From Ettlia oleoabundans (lineage: Eukaryota > Chlorophyta > Chlorophyceae > Chlamydomonadales): a stretch of DNA of 53,038 nucleotides. Both the position numbers and the translations under genes were made by a program. Shown piece after piece: positions 22,431 to 34,480 of the stretch. Below the pieces are notes generated by a model. The model was not told the origin of the DNA. It did no database searches and saw only the letters and a program-made list of their open reading frames with translations. The stretch lies in NCBI GenBank assembly GCA_019693395.1, contig JAAMXP010000298.1:4318-57355 (forward strand). The letters run 5' to 3'. Position 1 is the first letter of the stretch; the number at the start of each line of letters is the position of its first letter.

Positions 22431-25400
22431 TTAGAGCACGTATCTCGAGAGATCCTGTCTCTTGAGCAGGTCACCAATCTTTGCCAGCACGTCCTCTTTG
22501 TCGATTACCACGTTGATCTGGCTGCCGCTTTCCTTCGCCTGCGAGGCATGGTCGCAACTTAATTGCCAAGGCAAGTTGTACACAAGGCAGCAAACATGCC
22601 TGCAAGTAAGTTTGTATCATGGTCAAGGTGTGCCGGAGCAGCAAACTTGCTGGCAGTTTCTTACCCCCCAGCAACATGGCAGTAATCCAGCACCACCCAA
22701 GTTAGTGCCGCACCTTTTCTGGCGAATCAAAGGACACATCCTCCAAAATCCGCTCTAGGATGGTGTGCAGACGCCGTGCGCCAATGTTGTCAACGTTGGT
22801 GTTCACCTCCTCCGCCACGCGCGCAATCTCACGTATCGCCGCATCTGCAGCAGTAGCAGCTCAGCACAGAGTGAGGAACAGAGGAGACTTGGGAAGCGTT
22901 CCAGCCAGGGGACGCAATCGTGAAAGCAGCTGTACATAATATACACATACTGTATATATAGCAGAACCATGCTCATCATATTACCAAATAGCTAAACTCC
23001 ACAACATATTTGGATCAGACCCACCCAGTTACGCCCACCCACCAGTGAAGATCAGCTCCACATTCTCGGTGCTCAACAGCGCCTGCTGCTGCTTGATCAT
23101 GTTGCTCTCCGGCTCCGTCAGAATCTTGTAGAAGTCATCGGCTCTGTGGCGCCCAGCAGCAGGCGGGAACAGAGGGAAGGCGTGAGCTGAGGTGGGGGGC
23201 CAGCCAAGGTGCAAAAGGACGCTTTACACTATTAAGCATGGCTGCTGTTAGAAGCGGAGCCCAGGGCGGACAAGAGAGACAGACTCAAGCTGAACCAGCT
23301 CCCCTCTTTGACCCAAAGCCGAGCATCCCAAGCAGTGTGCACAACATGCACCACTCTTCAGGCCCTGCCGCTCGGCCCCTGGTCTGGCTCACGTGAGCCC
23401 CTTGAGCTCCACTCGAATGGGCAGCCGCCCCTGCAGCTCCGCCAGCATGTCACTGGGCTTGCATGAGTGGAAGGCACCGGAGCAGATGAAGAGGACGTAG
23501 TCGGTGTTCACATTGCCATGCTTGGTGGACACGGTGCTGCCTGCACATCGCATGTGCATCAGGAACATGGATGGGTGGGTGGCAAGTTGCGGGTAAGGAG
23601 TTAGGACGGATGGGGCTGATTAAAGGTAATTTCTGTCGACCTGAGATATAGAAGGCAAACAACAGTGATGCCAATAGGACAAAGACAATGGTGAAAGGGC
23701 AAGGGCTGTCAAGTAAGGGCAGCCAGCAAAAGCCACCGCAACTGCGTGGCACCTGCTACCAACGGGGTGGCAATGCCCCGCTGACCCGCCTCGCACCTTC
23801 TATGATGGGTAGCAGGTCCCGCTGCACACCCTCCGCGCTTGCATCGCCGCCGTACCGGTGCTCTGAGCTGGTAACAATTTTGTCGATCTCATCAATAAAC
23901 ACGATTCCTGGGGAAAGGGACACACAAGAAGGGAGGCTGAGACGTACGGCTGGGTTGCAAGGAGGAATTAGGTTGGTACTGAAGTTTGAAGGGGACTGCA
24001 AAGTATAGACATAGCAGCAGGGAGGGAGGCTGGCAGCGCTTGTTGCAAGCGAATACCCTCCAACATGGCCGCCTCAAAGCCAGCACTACCCTGCTTGCCC
24101 TGCATCAACGAACCCCCACAACTTGAACACACACTCCCACCACCACCACCACCCACTCCCTTCTCACCGTCCTGCTCCACGGCCTGTATTGCCTCCCGCG
24201 TAACTGACTCGGCGTTGATGTACCGCTCTGCCTCCTGCTCCTCTATCAACGGCCGTGCCTCGCTCACCTGCACACACAACAACCAGAGCAGGGTGAGACG
24301 CAAAACAGGGACGTCTGGGTGAAACAGGGGTAGGGTGGGCAGCACAGCAACATATATGTGCGATGCACGGCCCCCACCCNNNNNNNNNNNNNNNNNNNNN
24401 NNNNNNNNNNNNNNNNNNNNNNNNNNNNNNNNNNNNNNNNNNNNNNNNNNNNNNNNNNNNNNNNNNNNNNNNNNNNNNNNNNNNNNNNNNNNNNNNNNNN
24501 NNNNNNNNNNNNNNNNNNNNNNNNNNNNNNNNNNNNNNNNNNNNNNNNNNNNNNNNNNNNNNNNNNNNNNNNNNNNNNNNNNNNNNNNNNNNNNNNNNNN
24601 NNNNNNNNNNNNNNNNNNNNNNNNNNNNNNNNNNNNNNNNNNNNNNNNNNNNNNNNNNNNNNNNNNNNNNNNNNNNNNNNNNNNNNNNNNNNNNNNNNNN
24701 NNNNNNNNNNNNNNNNNNNNNNNNNNNNNNNNNNNNNNNNNNNNNNNNNNNNNNNNNNNNNNNNNNNNNNNNNNNNNNNNNNNNNNNNNNNNNNNNNNNN
24801 NNNNNNNNNNNNNNNNNNNNNNNNNNNNNNNNNNNNNNNNNNNNNNNNNNGGCGGCGGTGGTGCTGGCAACCAAGGCTAATGCAACACAACGCCCCAAGC
24901 AGGCGGACCAACAGCAGGAATGTGGCAGTGCTCCTTAGCAGTGGGGCACACGGTGGTAACAATCATCGAAGTTTGGACTCCCAAAAACAGCACAAAACGC
25001 TACGCATATGCACCAGCACAGCCCTCCGCCCGAAACATAATGACGTAAAACCTAGTCCTCATTGCACTCGCATAGCACCCCCCCCCGCCAATCACCACAA
25101 CCGGTGCACCTGTAGAGCGTTCTGAACGTGCTGCGCGTGTCTGCCCCCATCTCAGGCCCAACCAGCGCTGCCACTATTCGCTCCTCAACTGCCTCATCTA
25201 TCTTGGCCTTCATCTCACGACGCAGGCGCTGCACCAGAGCCATTGGTTCAGCCAGGGAAGGAAATGAGTGGTATGCAAGGGAGGGAAGGGCGAGCGCAAG
25301 TTTGACTGAGGCTGCATTCTCAGGAGAAGGTCACAGCTGCACAAAGCCCGCACAACCCCGGTTGCGTGTGAAGCCCCCCTCCCCCTTCCTCCACCCCTAT

Positions 25401-25978
25401 GCACGGATGCCTGCATCCCACCTGCCGCATCATGATGATGGCGTTGTCCACCAGATCCCGAATGATCTGATCAACATCCCGGCCGTGGAAGCCTACCTCT
25501 GTGAACTTGGTGGCCTCAACCTGGGCGCATGGGCACGCAGGGTATGGCACTCCACGTGAGAGAGCCAGATGGCACGGCCCGGTACCCGCCTCATAAGTAA
25601 ACGACAGATCAGTCAACTGTGTTGATGCAGTATACATGTATAATGATCACTATCCGTGGGGGAGCAGTGAGGAAAGGTTCCCAGTGGGCGCACACGGACA
25701 GCAGTTGCCAGCTTCCACTGATCTGAGAGGAGAAGCTTGCACGCCATACAAACCTTGACAAATGGTGCATTTGCCATCTTTGCTAGGCGGCGTGCAATCT
25801 CGGTCTTGCCGCATCCTGTTGGACCAATCATGAGCAGGTTCTTAGGGTGGATCTCCTCCTGCACAGCATCACGGATGCATCAGACACACGAAATACGCTC
25901 AAATCGCAGGCTGCTGCAACCAGGGACACGGCGCCTGACACTTTTGTAAGGAAGAGCCAGACATGCAGATCACAGTGG

Positions 25979-26014
<36 letters not shown>

Positions 26015-26532
26015 CCAAGCTGCAAGCAGCCACTCACTCGCAGCGGGCTGGGGACTTTGTGCCTCCGCCAGCGGTTGCGCAGTGCGTTTGCTACTGCCTT
26101 CTTTGCTGCACCCTGCCCCACGATGTAACGGTCCAACATCTCCACAACCTGCCGTGGCGTCAGCTGTGCGGAAGTCAGCTCAGCCTCCTCCCATGTCGCA
26201 TGCGGCACGGGCTCTGGCTCCGCGGCGGATGCCGCAGCCGAGGGTTGCAGGCTGCTGGTGTGGAGCTGGCGCAAGCTGGCAAGTGGCGTGACGCACCGCA
26301 GCTCCAGCAAATGTGGTGTGGCAGGACCACTGCTCTGCTGCACAGCCGCGGAGGCCTGCAGCAGCAGAGCAAAGGAGGCGGGTGGGCTGCGAGCGCGAAC
26401 CGCAAGAACTGCCACAGCATTCCCAGCGGCGCACCCTACCCCACCGGCCCCCCCCCCAGATGACAGCATCACTTTCAATATGGCAGGTCTCACCACCAGC
26501 CTGCTGAGGGTGCGCAAGTGTCGCGCTGCCAT
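22431..26532 (-). CDS. HSLU: ATP-dependent protease ATPase subunit HslU (ClpY), mitochondrial; one or more exons lost in the gap
   Basis: AAA+ unfoldase that feeds substrates to HslV. The start is ATG 26532, with a basic presequence ([16 protein letters not shown]) for mitochondria. Exons read, in order: [20 protein letters not shown] and [11 protein letters not shown]; Walker [21 protein letters not shown] (near 25840); [20 protein letters not shown]; the I-domain start [16 protein letters not shown] and STFRTLYR; [gap]; [16 protein letters not shown]; Walker [26 protein letters not shown] and [40 protein letters not shown]; sensor 2 [20 protein letters not shown]-terminal LSRYVL-stop, the tail that docks into HslV. 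By comparison with E. coli HslU, about 60 residues of the I domain between STFRTLYR and [10 protein letters not shown] are missing and should lie in 24380-24850. Confidence 0.95.
24380..24850. other. Assembly gap (471 N) inside the HslU gene
   Basis: Run of unknown bases. The flanks show a donor phase left open on one side (CTACAG|GTGCAC near 25111) and a later exon starting [11 protein letters not shown] on the other, so coding sequence is missing here. The true length is unknown. Confidence 0.99.
25979..26016. repeat. (CCTG)n microsatellite in HslU intron
   Basis: About nine and a half tandem CCTG units sit in the first intron of HslU, close to the donor of the exon encoding [11 protein letters not shown]. 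Confidence 0.9.
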
Positions 26533-26887
26533 GAGTGCTGGCTGTAAAGGCAACCAAGCGACGCCTTCAGCCCCGCGATTGAAATCTCGATGTCAAATTA
26601 TCGCCCAAAAGCTATCCGCGACACCAACACAGCTGCAGACCTCCCTCGTGGCCAGTCTGCATTGATGAATCAACGCGCAGAGTAATAAAGGAAGAGATAA
26701 GTCAACCAATCTCACATGAAAGCATATAGAGAGCTCCTGTGTAGACAATGCCACGTGGTGTGCGTTGGCCGCACTGCGGGGATGCTGCTGGAGGTGTATT
26801 TGAGAACCCACCATCCCAGTGCGCCGCCAACGTTACCTCCAAGATTTATTTTGTCCACTCACGACATTTTGAGTGAGAACCGACACA
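26533..26887. other. Divergent promoter region, HslU / RsfS
   Basis: About 355 bases lie between the divergent start codons of a mitochondrial and a plastid protein gene. No motif recognised. Confidence 0.5.
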
Positions 26888-28074
26888 ATGCAGCTCACAG
26901 TAAGCAGCCACCTAGTCCCGCAGGCGGCTAGCCAGCGCCGCTGCAAGGCTGCATTTGGCAACATATGCGGTCAGCAGGTGACGTTATGCTGCCGCCGCTA
27001 GGCGCGGACGGCTATGCATGTGTTGTGTCCTTCCGCTCCAGCTCCAGCTCTGCTCACGCGAGCCTACGGCCCACTTCCCGCACATTGTGACGATGAACTG
27101 TTTCTCTTGCACCAGGCCGGCGGCAACCACTGGCTGCAGCAGTCAAACGGCAGAAGGCAGCAGCAACGTCGTGCCGCCGCACTTGAGGAGGAGTTGAGCA
27201 GCAGCTCTGACGCAATGCAGCAGCCGTCTACTTCTTATAGCAGCAAGGAGGACGAAGAAGTCGATGAAAGCCGGGATTTTGCGCTTGCCATGGCCAAGGT
27301 GCGCACCGTTGGCGGAGGTGCTGCCGCTGGGGGTTGCACTACTTGTGTGCACATGGCTCCAAAGCTATGCACCATAATAGAATCCCAGTGTTGTGCTGCG
27401 CTTTGTAAATAGCCACTAGAATACCAAAGTTGCTGGGATCAGCTCTGTCCACGAATCATGTGATGCGTCGGTGCAGATCGCTTGGGAGACAAAGGGCGAG
27501 GACATTTCAGTGCTGCATGTGGCCCCTGTTGTCTACTGGACACGGTACATGATCATTGTCACGGTATTCAGCCGTCCGCAGCTGAATGCCCTGCTTGGAA
27601 AGATGGAGAAGGAGGCAGCAGAGGTGTATGGGCGGCGGCTGAGTCAGAGTCCACAAGCGGGGTACGTCGTCGCATTGCAGGGTGTGCCTGCCAGCCAGCC
27701 CTGCTGGGCCAAAGCATGCTTGGCTGCTGAGTATTGGTGGGATGCGATTGCATATAGAGTGTGGTCACTGTAAGCTGCATGTTTATGAAGCGCATCATTC
27801 CATCACTCAGCGCGCTGGATGGTTGTGTAGTTAGCACCAGTGCTGTGCCCCAGACCAAACCGTCGCTGCTCCATGCCATGCTGTGCGCCCATGCAGCCCT
27901 GGCGGCTGGGAGCTGCTAGACTACGGAGACGTGGTGGTGCAGCTAATGACTGCCGAGCAGCGGGATTACTACGATTTGGAAAGCTTCTACGGCGCAGCTG
28001 AGGAGGTGGAGCTGCCGTTTGACCCCAATGAGGCGGCCATGAGCGCTGCAGCGAGCTGGAGCAAAAAGATGTGA
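26888..28074 (+). CDS. RSFS: Iojap / ribosome silencing factor RsfS, plastid
   Basis: Four exons (26888-26977, 27116-27298, 27477-27661, 27897-28074) sum to 636 nt, 211 residues. A transit peptide (MQLTVSSHLVPQAASQRRCK) and an acidic Ser-rich linker precede the Oligomerisation/RsfS domain: IAWETKGEDISVLHVAPVVY, MIIVTVFSRPQLNALLGKME, then GGWELLDYGDVVVQLMTAEQ and YYDLESFYG, the family's strongest motifs. In bacteria RsfS binds uL14 and keeps the large subunit apart from the small one. The maize namesake Iojap affects plastid ribosomes, so plastid translation control is the likely role. Introns are GT-AG. The C-terminus ends in SAAASWSKKM, slightly longer than bacterial forms. Confidence 0.93.
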
Positions 28075-28303
28075 CAGCTGCGTTGTGTTGCGCTTTTTGC
28101 AATGGCGTAACCCACTACATGGCGTACAACAAACAGCTTACCCCAGCTTTCATACATGCCTGTCACTCATTTAGTCTTGTACCGAAGATCAAACCTTGCT
28201 TACTGGCCGACAAGCTGAACTGAAGTTCTTACAAAAAAGGCCCTCAAGCAACGCAATATCCACAGAGCAGTTGCAATGCAACACACACTGAGCAGTTTGT
28301 AAG

Positions 28304-30782
28304 TCACCCTGAAGAGAAGTGGTGAACCACCGCAGCGGACAGCTTGGCACGGTCGAGGTCCTGCAGCCCGCTAACAAAAAGCAGCCAGGTTGTGTCCAGC
28401 CGATGGGCATGAAGATGAGCATCAAGCGTAACCACGCAGGCATCCATAGCTGCACAAAAGGCACTGATACGCTCCGTGACAGCAGCGATGCTCCAGCTGC
28501 TCCAGCTGCTGCAGTTGCTGCTGTCGTCTCGGCTGCATTGACCCTGCATGCTGTTGTTCTGGTGCCGCTTGCTTTGGTGGTGACCGCAGGTGAAGCGCAG
28601 CGCAAGATGTGGCGACATTTTGTGTGCATGCAACACACCCGCAACTGGCTGCCGCTCCTCCTGCCGCAGTCGCCGCCGCTCCCGCTCCTCTTCCATGGCA
28701 GCTAGCGGTTCCAGCCACAGGAACTGGTGCGCCTTGATGCGGCTGCCCGATGGTGGGGCAACAAACTGCTGCAGAGGATCTTTTGAACAGTGCAGCGACG
28801 AGTCATCCAAGCTAGCAGCCTTGACTTTGGCCAACTGCACTGCCTCTCCAAGGCTGTCACTGCTGCTGCTGCTGCCGCTGCTGCTGCAACAGGTAAGGTT
28901 CCTGGGCGGAACTTGCAGCAGCTGCCTGGCAGCAGCTATAGCTGGTGGTACGTACTGTTGCAGGGGGCTGGCCTCACACCCTGTTGCCCCGGTTCCTGAC
29001 GGCTCACCGGCTAAGCATGCTGCCGCTTCAGGACTTGGAGCCTGTTGGACGATATTGCATGCTAGCTCGTCGCCGGTGCCTTCAGCCTGGGAGAGCAGCG
29101 CTGCTTCCGCCGTAAGCTGCACAAAGATGGCGCCACCGCAGGGCATCAGAGGTGACTGGCTCACATGCAGCTCTGCCTGCAACACCAAGCTGCTGCCACT
29201 GCCACTGCCACTGCCACTGGCACTGTCACTGCCAGTGGTCCCAGCAGCAGCAACAGGGCCTGCTGCTGTTGCACAGGACAAGCTCTCAGCACGGAGTAGA
29301 GCACGCAGCATGCGTCTGCCACAGCTCCCATGCTCCTGCTGCATACGCTTTGCAGCGTTGACCAAGCCCACAGTGAGGGGCTGATGTCCCTGCTGCAGCT
29401 GCCGCATCCAGCTGAGGATGCAGCTGCCGCCCTTAGGCCACGCCAGATTGCAACTTTGCGGAGACAGCAAGCTTGCAGGTTGTGCTGCATCGCCACTTAA
29501 TGGCCGCTGCACCAAGACGTAATACCTGCAGGTTGCATGCCAGTGGGCGAACTGGTAAATCATTGCCTGGATCGGCACCTTGGCTGTATACTTGTAGGCC
29601 AATATGCACTGCTGCCGTGTGCACATGTGCACTTACTTCTTTGCCGCAGTGGAGTGAGGGTAAGACACAAAATAGCCCGCATGCAAGCTGCACAGCCGTG
29701 CAGCTGCCAATAGCTGTTGAGCCTGGCTGTCATCTGCAGACAAGCAGCAAAAAACGTATCGCGTCACAATACTTTGCCAAAGTGCAGCTGCTGCTATGGA
29801 ACATCATGTTGGCAACCCTGATTCTGCTAGTCGCTAGCATGGAAGGCAGTAAGGGTCGTGCGCAATGTGGCAGGCCTCGTTGGGCATCTTGCTGGCGTGG
29901 TGGCAGCCAGCCAACCATGTCTAGCACCACGGCAGTTGATGCCTACCTTCTGCGTAGACCTGGACAGCGGCACAGGCTCCCGGCTCTAGCGCGCAATGCA
30001 GGCTGCCAAAAAAGCGTCGGAGGCTCAGCTGCGGGTCCCTACTGGCACACAGCCACTGCACATTCAGAAGGCATCCAAGAGGGTTGTGTTCAACAGTGGA
30101 GGCACTTGCAAACCATGCGCATATGAAAAACGCACATGCCAATATGTTTTCGACAGATACATCTCAGCTGGTGATGTGCACGGCTGGAGAAATCTGCCAC
30201 CACTAATGTGAAGCAGCCTGTCCTACATGCTTCAACCAGCTTGCCTGCACAACAGAAACAGAGATGGCGCCGCTGAGGCAGCCTGGACGCAGTGGCAGGC
30301 CCTGTCCCAGATCTGCCAGTCCCAGGTGCCCACTGCAGTCAAGCTCGCCAGCTGCGATGTGCAGCATTTCCGGAGTAATGTCGAGCCCAATCCAGGCTGA
30401 TGATGAAGCTAGTCGCAGAGCAGCAGCACTCAATCCCGAGCCGCAACCCAGGTCCGCCAGCATGGGCGTGCCGCCCTGCACGATGCAACACGTATCATAC
30501 AGAAACCGCTGGCCTTCCACTGAGAAGGCACACCTGGGACAATTCCGCAGCGCTGCACAGCCAGCATCAGCAATCCGCATGCCCGAGCACCGCACAAAAA
30601 AGCAGGCAAGAGACACATGTGTACAATATCGCCATGCTCACCGGAGGCAGCCCCAGTAGTTGCACTGCAAGGTCAGCCATGTCACGCTGATTGCTGACGT
30701 TCTGGCTGTGGTAGCGCTCGCCATCTTGTCGATAAACATGTGCGGCAGGGCCTGCGTGCTCTGGCCGCAACGCCCGCCGCAT
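28304..30782 (-). CDS. BUD23: 18S rRNA (guanine-N7) methyltransferase BUD23/WBSCR22 with long C-terminal extension
   Basis: SAM-dependent enzyme that methylates a guanine of 18S rRNA and assists small-subunit maturation, normally with TRM112. Five exons (30782-30642, 30475-30245, 30055-29947, 29733-29637, 29525-28304) sum to 1800 nt, 599 residues. Family landmarks: RRALRPEHAGPAAHVY, DLAVQLLGLPPGGTP, SAM motif I LADLGCGSGLSAAALRL, WIGLDITPEML, LGLADLGQGLPLRPG, GAISVSVVQWLCASR, and YPHSTAAKKYYVLVQRP. The second intron has a GC donor (CAG|GCAAGC, 30244), needed to give VVQ-WLC as in other BUD23. BUD23 is usually about 280 residues and ends in a short basic tail. Here one 1.2-kb exon adds roughly 390 Ser/Ala/Gly/Gln-rich residues with a (Ser-Gly)n run and EEERERRRLRQEERQ, with no stop and no known domain. 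Confidence 0.9.
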
Positions 30783-32286
30783 CTTGCACAGCCTGAAGGA
30801 CGTGAAGGACAGCTGGCACAGCGCAGAAGGTGTTATCAGAAAAGGCAGAGAGCATGGCTGTTTGCAAAGGCTCGAAGGCTTAGCGCAAGCTCCGCCTGTT
30901 GCACCTTTTCCAGTTCTGCTGCAGCCACCGCCCCAGGCGGTGCTCCCTGATGCATGTTGATGCGTCGTTGGCATGCCGCCGCTTACACTGAGCGCAGCTG
31001 CTGGGTCGATTACAAATTACTTCAGGCGGTTCAGCGGTTCAGCGCAGCTTTGATGCCGCATGTGGAGCATGGACAGCCAGCCTTGACGGGTTCTGCTGTT
31101 TTATATTACAGGGATCTGCGCCATGATTTCAGTCAGGAGAGACGCACTCCATTGCGGGACCTACCGATGCTGTGACACCCTGGCGCAAGCCTTCGAGGAC
31201 GGTCACATGAAATATGCGCATGACGCTGCTAGACGGCACTCAGCCTGAACTCAAGGGCAAAGCTGCAACCTGTCAGCAGTTCACGCACTCTAAACAAAAT
31301 CCCCATTGTGCCCGCTGGTGTTGGGATGTGCTAATCCTGAGCATTCCGGAGGAATGGGCCCGCCACCGCGTTCGCTGTGAACTATCTTGTTGGGCCAAAT
31401 CTGCACTCGTGCCCCGGCATTTGACCAGTTAAACTCGTGAAATTGGAAGAAGAGACTGTTGGTCTCAGACAACGACCTTTGCAAAAGGGCTCCATCACAA
31501 ATTTAGTAACGCTGGGAACGAAGCAACTAGAGGTAACAATTTGCAGGCAATCTGAAAGTGTGTGCAAGAGTGCGCATCGGCTGGTGTGCGCAGCAGGTGT
31601 ATAGACTTGTATGGGGCATAAAAACATCTCCAACCCAGATGGAGGGAAACTCAAGCAAAATTATTAGGAGCGCATCAGCAGCGCCATAATCTCTCTGCCA
31701 AACAGAAGTGTGGATCAACGGAAACGACGGCTGTGGCAAGAGTAACAGCGGGCAAATGTGCAGCGGCTGCCGACCAAGCTTGGATGCAAGGCAGGCGTAG
31801 GCAAACCCAAGCAAGAAACATATTCCAGGTCCGACGCACAGGCAGGTGTTCCAGATGATGGGTGGTAGAATCTCCTTGGTGGCAGGCTGGGCGCATACTT
31901 GCAACACCTTGCGCCATGCCGTTCCCATTCGGGGCGGGCATGGCTGCAATCCTGCCCATGGAAGAGCTAGGTATTCGCATTGCTCATCTCACAGAAGGAA
32001 GGAAGAGCCCTGCAGGTCGGTGCAGTTCTGTGCACGGTAGTCAGTCTTGATGCCGCTTACAGGCATTGACATAAGCATGGCCAATGAAGCATGGCAGATA
32101 CAAGTACAGCCCACCTGCATGGGTGCTGCAGCATACGCTTCCTGGGAGCCATGCGCCACAGGCACAAACATGCTGCCACCTGTACGAAAGCTTGCCAAGC
32201 AACACTCAGTTGTTTAACAGAGCAGAGCCATGAAACAAGACAGAAACCACCTGCTGCACAAACCACCTTGCCTGTTACCACCTCAC
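30783..32286. other. 1.5-kb region without a recognised gene
   Basis: Lies between the BUD23 start and the last bZIP exon I can assign, both on the minus strand. It should hold the BUD23 promoter and the 3' end and UTR of the bZIP gene. An open minus frame of 140 codons (31949-31527) is rich in Cys, Leu and Pro and matches nothing. I see no RNA gene or repeat. Confidence 0.5.
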
Positions 32287-34480
32287 CTTGCTGCAAGGGC
32301 AGTGGGCTGGAAGGCGGTGGAGTGGAAGCTGGGTCCTGCGCCGCATGCATCTCCCGCGGCAGCATCTTGCGAAGCTGCACGTCAGGCGGCCCGGGTGAGC
32401 AACAGAAGAGATGCGTGTGTTGTCTTGCGAATAGATGTGACTTTCTTCCCCGAAATCAAAAGACTGCCAAGCACTGCCTTCAACTTTGTTCCACTTCTAC
32501 AACAAACCCTAATGTGTGTAACACCGCATCTGCAACTATTTTCGGCCCACCGCAAACAGCTGATTGTAGAGCGCCAGTGCCTCGTTGGCCTTCTCGGTCA
32601 GCTTCTCCTGAAGCATGCCCACCTACAGGGCGCAGCAGCATATAGATCAGATCTGGGTCGTGATCCATGGATTTGGAACCATGTTTGAGCAGTAAGGATG
32701 GACGTCAGCCCTGTCAGGAGAGCGGCAGGGTGCACCTGTTGTGCCAGCACGCTCTTCTGGTTCTCCACCAGGGCCACGTGGGCCAGCAGCCGCGCATTCT
32801 GCTGCCCCAGCGCCGTGCACTTGATCTACGGTTGTGAACAGCCAAAAAGGTATCACGCTTTTCCTCAACCAAAGGAGTGGGTCGTCAAGTGGTGCAGTGC
32901 ATAGAACAGCCAGCACGGCACAGCACAGCACAGCAGCAGCCAATATCCCTACCTGCAGCGCATCCATCATTTCGGCGCGCTTGGCTCGCACGCGGCGCGC
33001 GGATTCACGGTTTGCAATGCGCCTGCAGGTGGCCACACAGACGAAATGCTCAACGGACAGTGTGCAAATTTGAGCCTGCAAGAAGGAATGCCTTGGTGTT
33101 GTATAAGTTAAGCTGCATGCCTGATCACTCATAAACTGACCTATTTGAGCAAGCCCCTGCCTTGTAGCCTCAAAATGGTGCACACCCACCCACCTCTTGA
33201 TCTTGCGGCGCTCCTGATCAGTAAGGTGCGGCGCATCGGGGTCTCCGCTGTAGGCCAGAGGCCTGCCCACGCGTTTGCGCAGCGCCCCCTTACGATCCAT
33301 TTCGTGATCGTCGGCGTATTCCTCCCTGTCGCTCCCAGACTGAGCAGCTTCGACTGCAACAGGTGACAAAAAACAGCAATTAAATGTGCTCAACAGTTGA
33401 AGCAACCTAGGAGGCATGCAGCATGCTGGCAAGCAACCAGCAATGCATGGCAGGCTGCTTGAATGACAAGCATTTGGCATGCGCCTGTGCAGGCTGTGCG
33501 CACCGTCATTTGTTGAGGACGGCTCTGGGGCTGCCGCAGGCTCCTCCTCCGCGTCCACCTCCACCCAGGCGGCACGCAGTGAGGAGCTGCGCGTACGGAG
33601 CTGGTACGTCTTCTTGGTGTCCTTGCCGCTAACGCTGGGGGACGCATTAGCTGCAGGTCAGGCAGCAGGCACCGTTTAGGCAAGCAGTTTTACAGGAGCT
33701 CACGATCTCCCTGTGTGGCGTCGCTGCAGTGGGTCCCAGAGCTGCAGTGCACCCTCTCAGTAAACAGCTGGTGCCTCCATCGATGCTAATGCCACTGCCA
33801 GCTGAACTTGCCTGCTTTCTTCTGTTGCGGGCTGTCAGGGGGGCTGAGGTGCCAGCTGCCGCTGTGACCACTGCTGTTGCCCTCCGCTGTCAGCTGCTCA
33901 GCCCTCTGCTGAGGCAGCAAGTGAGAATTGGGTCCCTTTGACTCCGGGATGGAGGGCATCAGACCCAGAGTGCTAACGTCCAAAGCCTGAAACACAGGAC
34001 CAAGGGGAAGGGAAAAAGAGGTTGTGAACAATGGCTGGGCAGCAGCAATTTCATCTGTTCCCTTGTGCTGGACTGGTGCCAGAGGTGGAGGCCGTCAACG
34101 AAGCAGTGCTGTGCATGCATCAAAGCCGCCACACCTCCGGCGGATTGCTGCAAAAAGGATCCTGAGAGAGTGAGCCACTGGCAGCCAGCCGTGTTTTGAG
34201 GTTGTGGTTCTGACCAGCGGAGTCGCCCGGCTGGCTGGTGTCGCTCCTGCAACGCAGGTCGGAAAGTCTGTAAGAACAAGCAAGGAGGGTCAGCCACAAG
34301 GCAAGACGGGTCCGAAATTGATTCAAGCGGCCCTTGCCTGCTTTGGTCAATACCAGTGCTGACAGTCGCTGGGCGCTGCAGGAGGTAGGAGGCGCTGGAA
34401 TCGCCTTGGGGCAGCAGACAGGAGATGGCGTTGCTGCTGGGGGTGGAGGTCGCACCGGTGACTACGGGCCAGCCTGTCAT
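32287..34480 (-). CDS. bZIP transcription factor
   Basis: Eight or nine exons from ATG 34480 (MTGWPVVTGATSTPSS). A Ser/Gln-rich, presumably disordered N-terminal half is followed by KRVGRPLAYSGDPDAPHLTD, QERRKIKR and the basic region RRIANRESARRVRAKRAEMM, with the invariant N-x7-R. It leads into a leucine zipper over DALQIKCTALGQQNARLLAH, NQKSVLAQQ, VGMLQEKLTEKANEALALYN. A proline-rich exon (STPPPSSPLPLQQG) ends at a good donor, GTGAGG, at 32286. The final exon beyond it is unresolved; if the intron is retained the frame closes at 32057. The protein should bind DNA as a dimer in the nucleus; targets unknown. The first and third introns appear to use GC donors (CAG|GCAAGG and CAG|GCAAGT), fitted by phase only. 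Confidence 0.87.

Noticed and set aside
23968..25125. Several long ORFs crossing the N run
   Set aside because: They are open only because unknown bases contain no stop codons.
28590..29384. Plus-strand ORF of 264 codons
   Set aside because: Antisense to the BUD23 tail exon. The minus frame is longer, joins the methyltransferase in phase and has splice signals, so the plus frame is taken as its shadow.
31527..31949. Minus-strand ORF of 140 codons as a membrane protein gene
   Set aside because: Hydrophobic but Cys- and Pro-rich, with no homology, no clear splice partner and a position in the likely bZIP 3' region.
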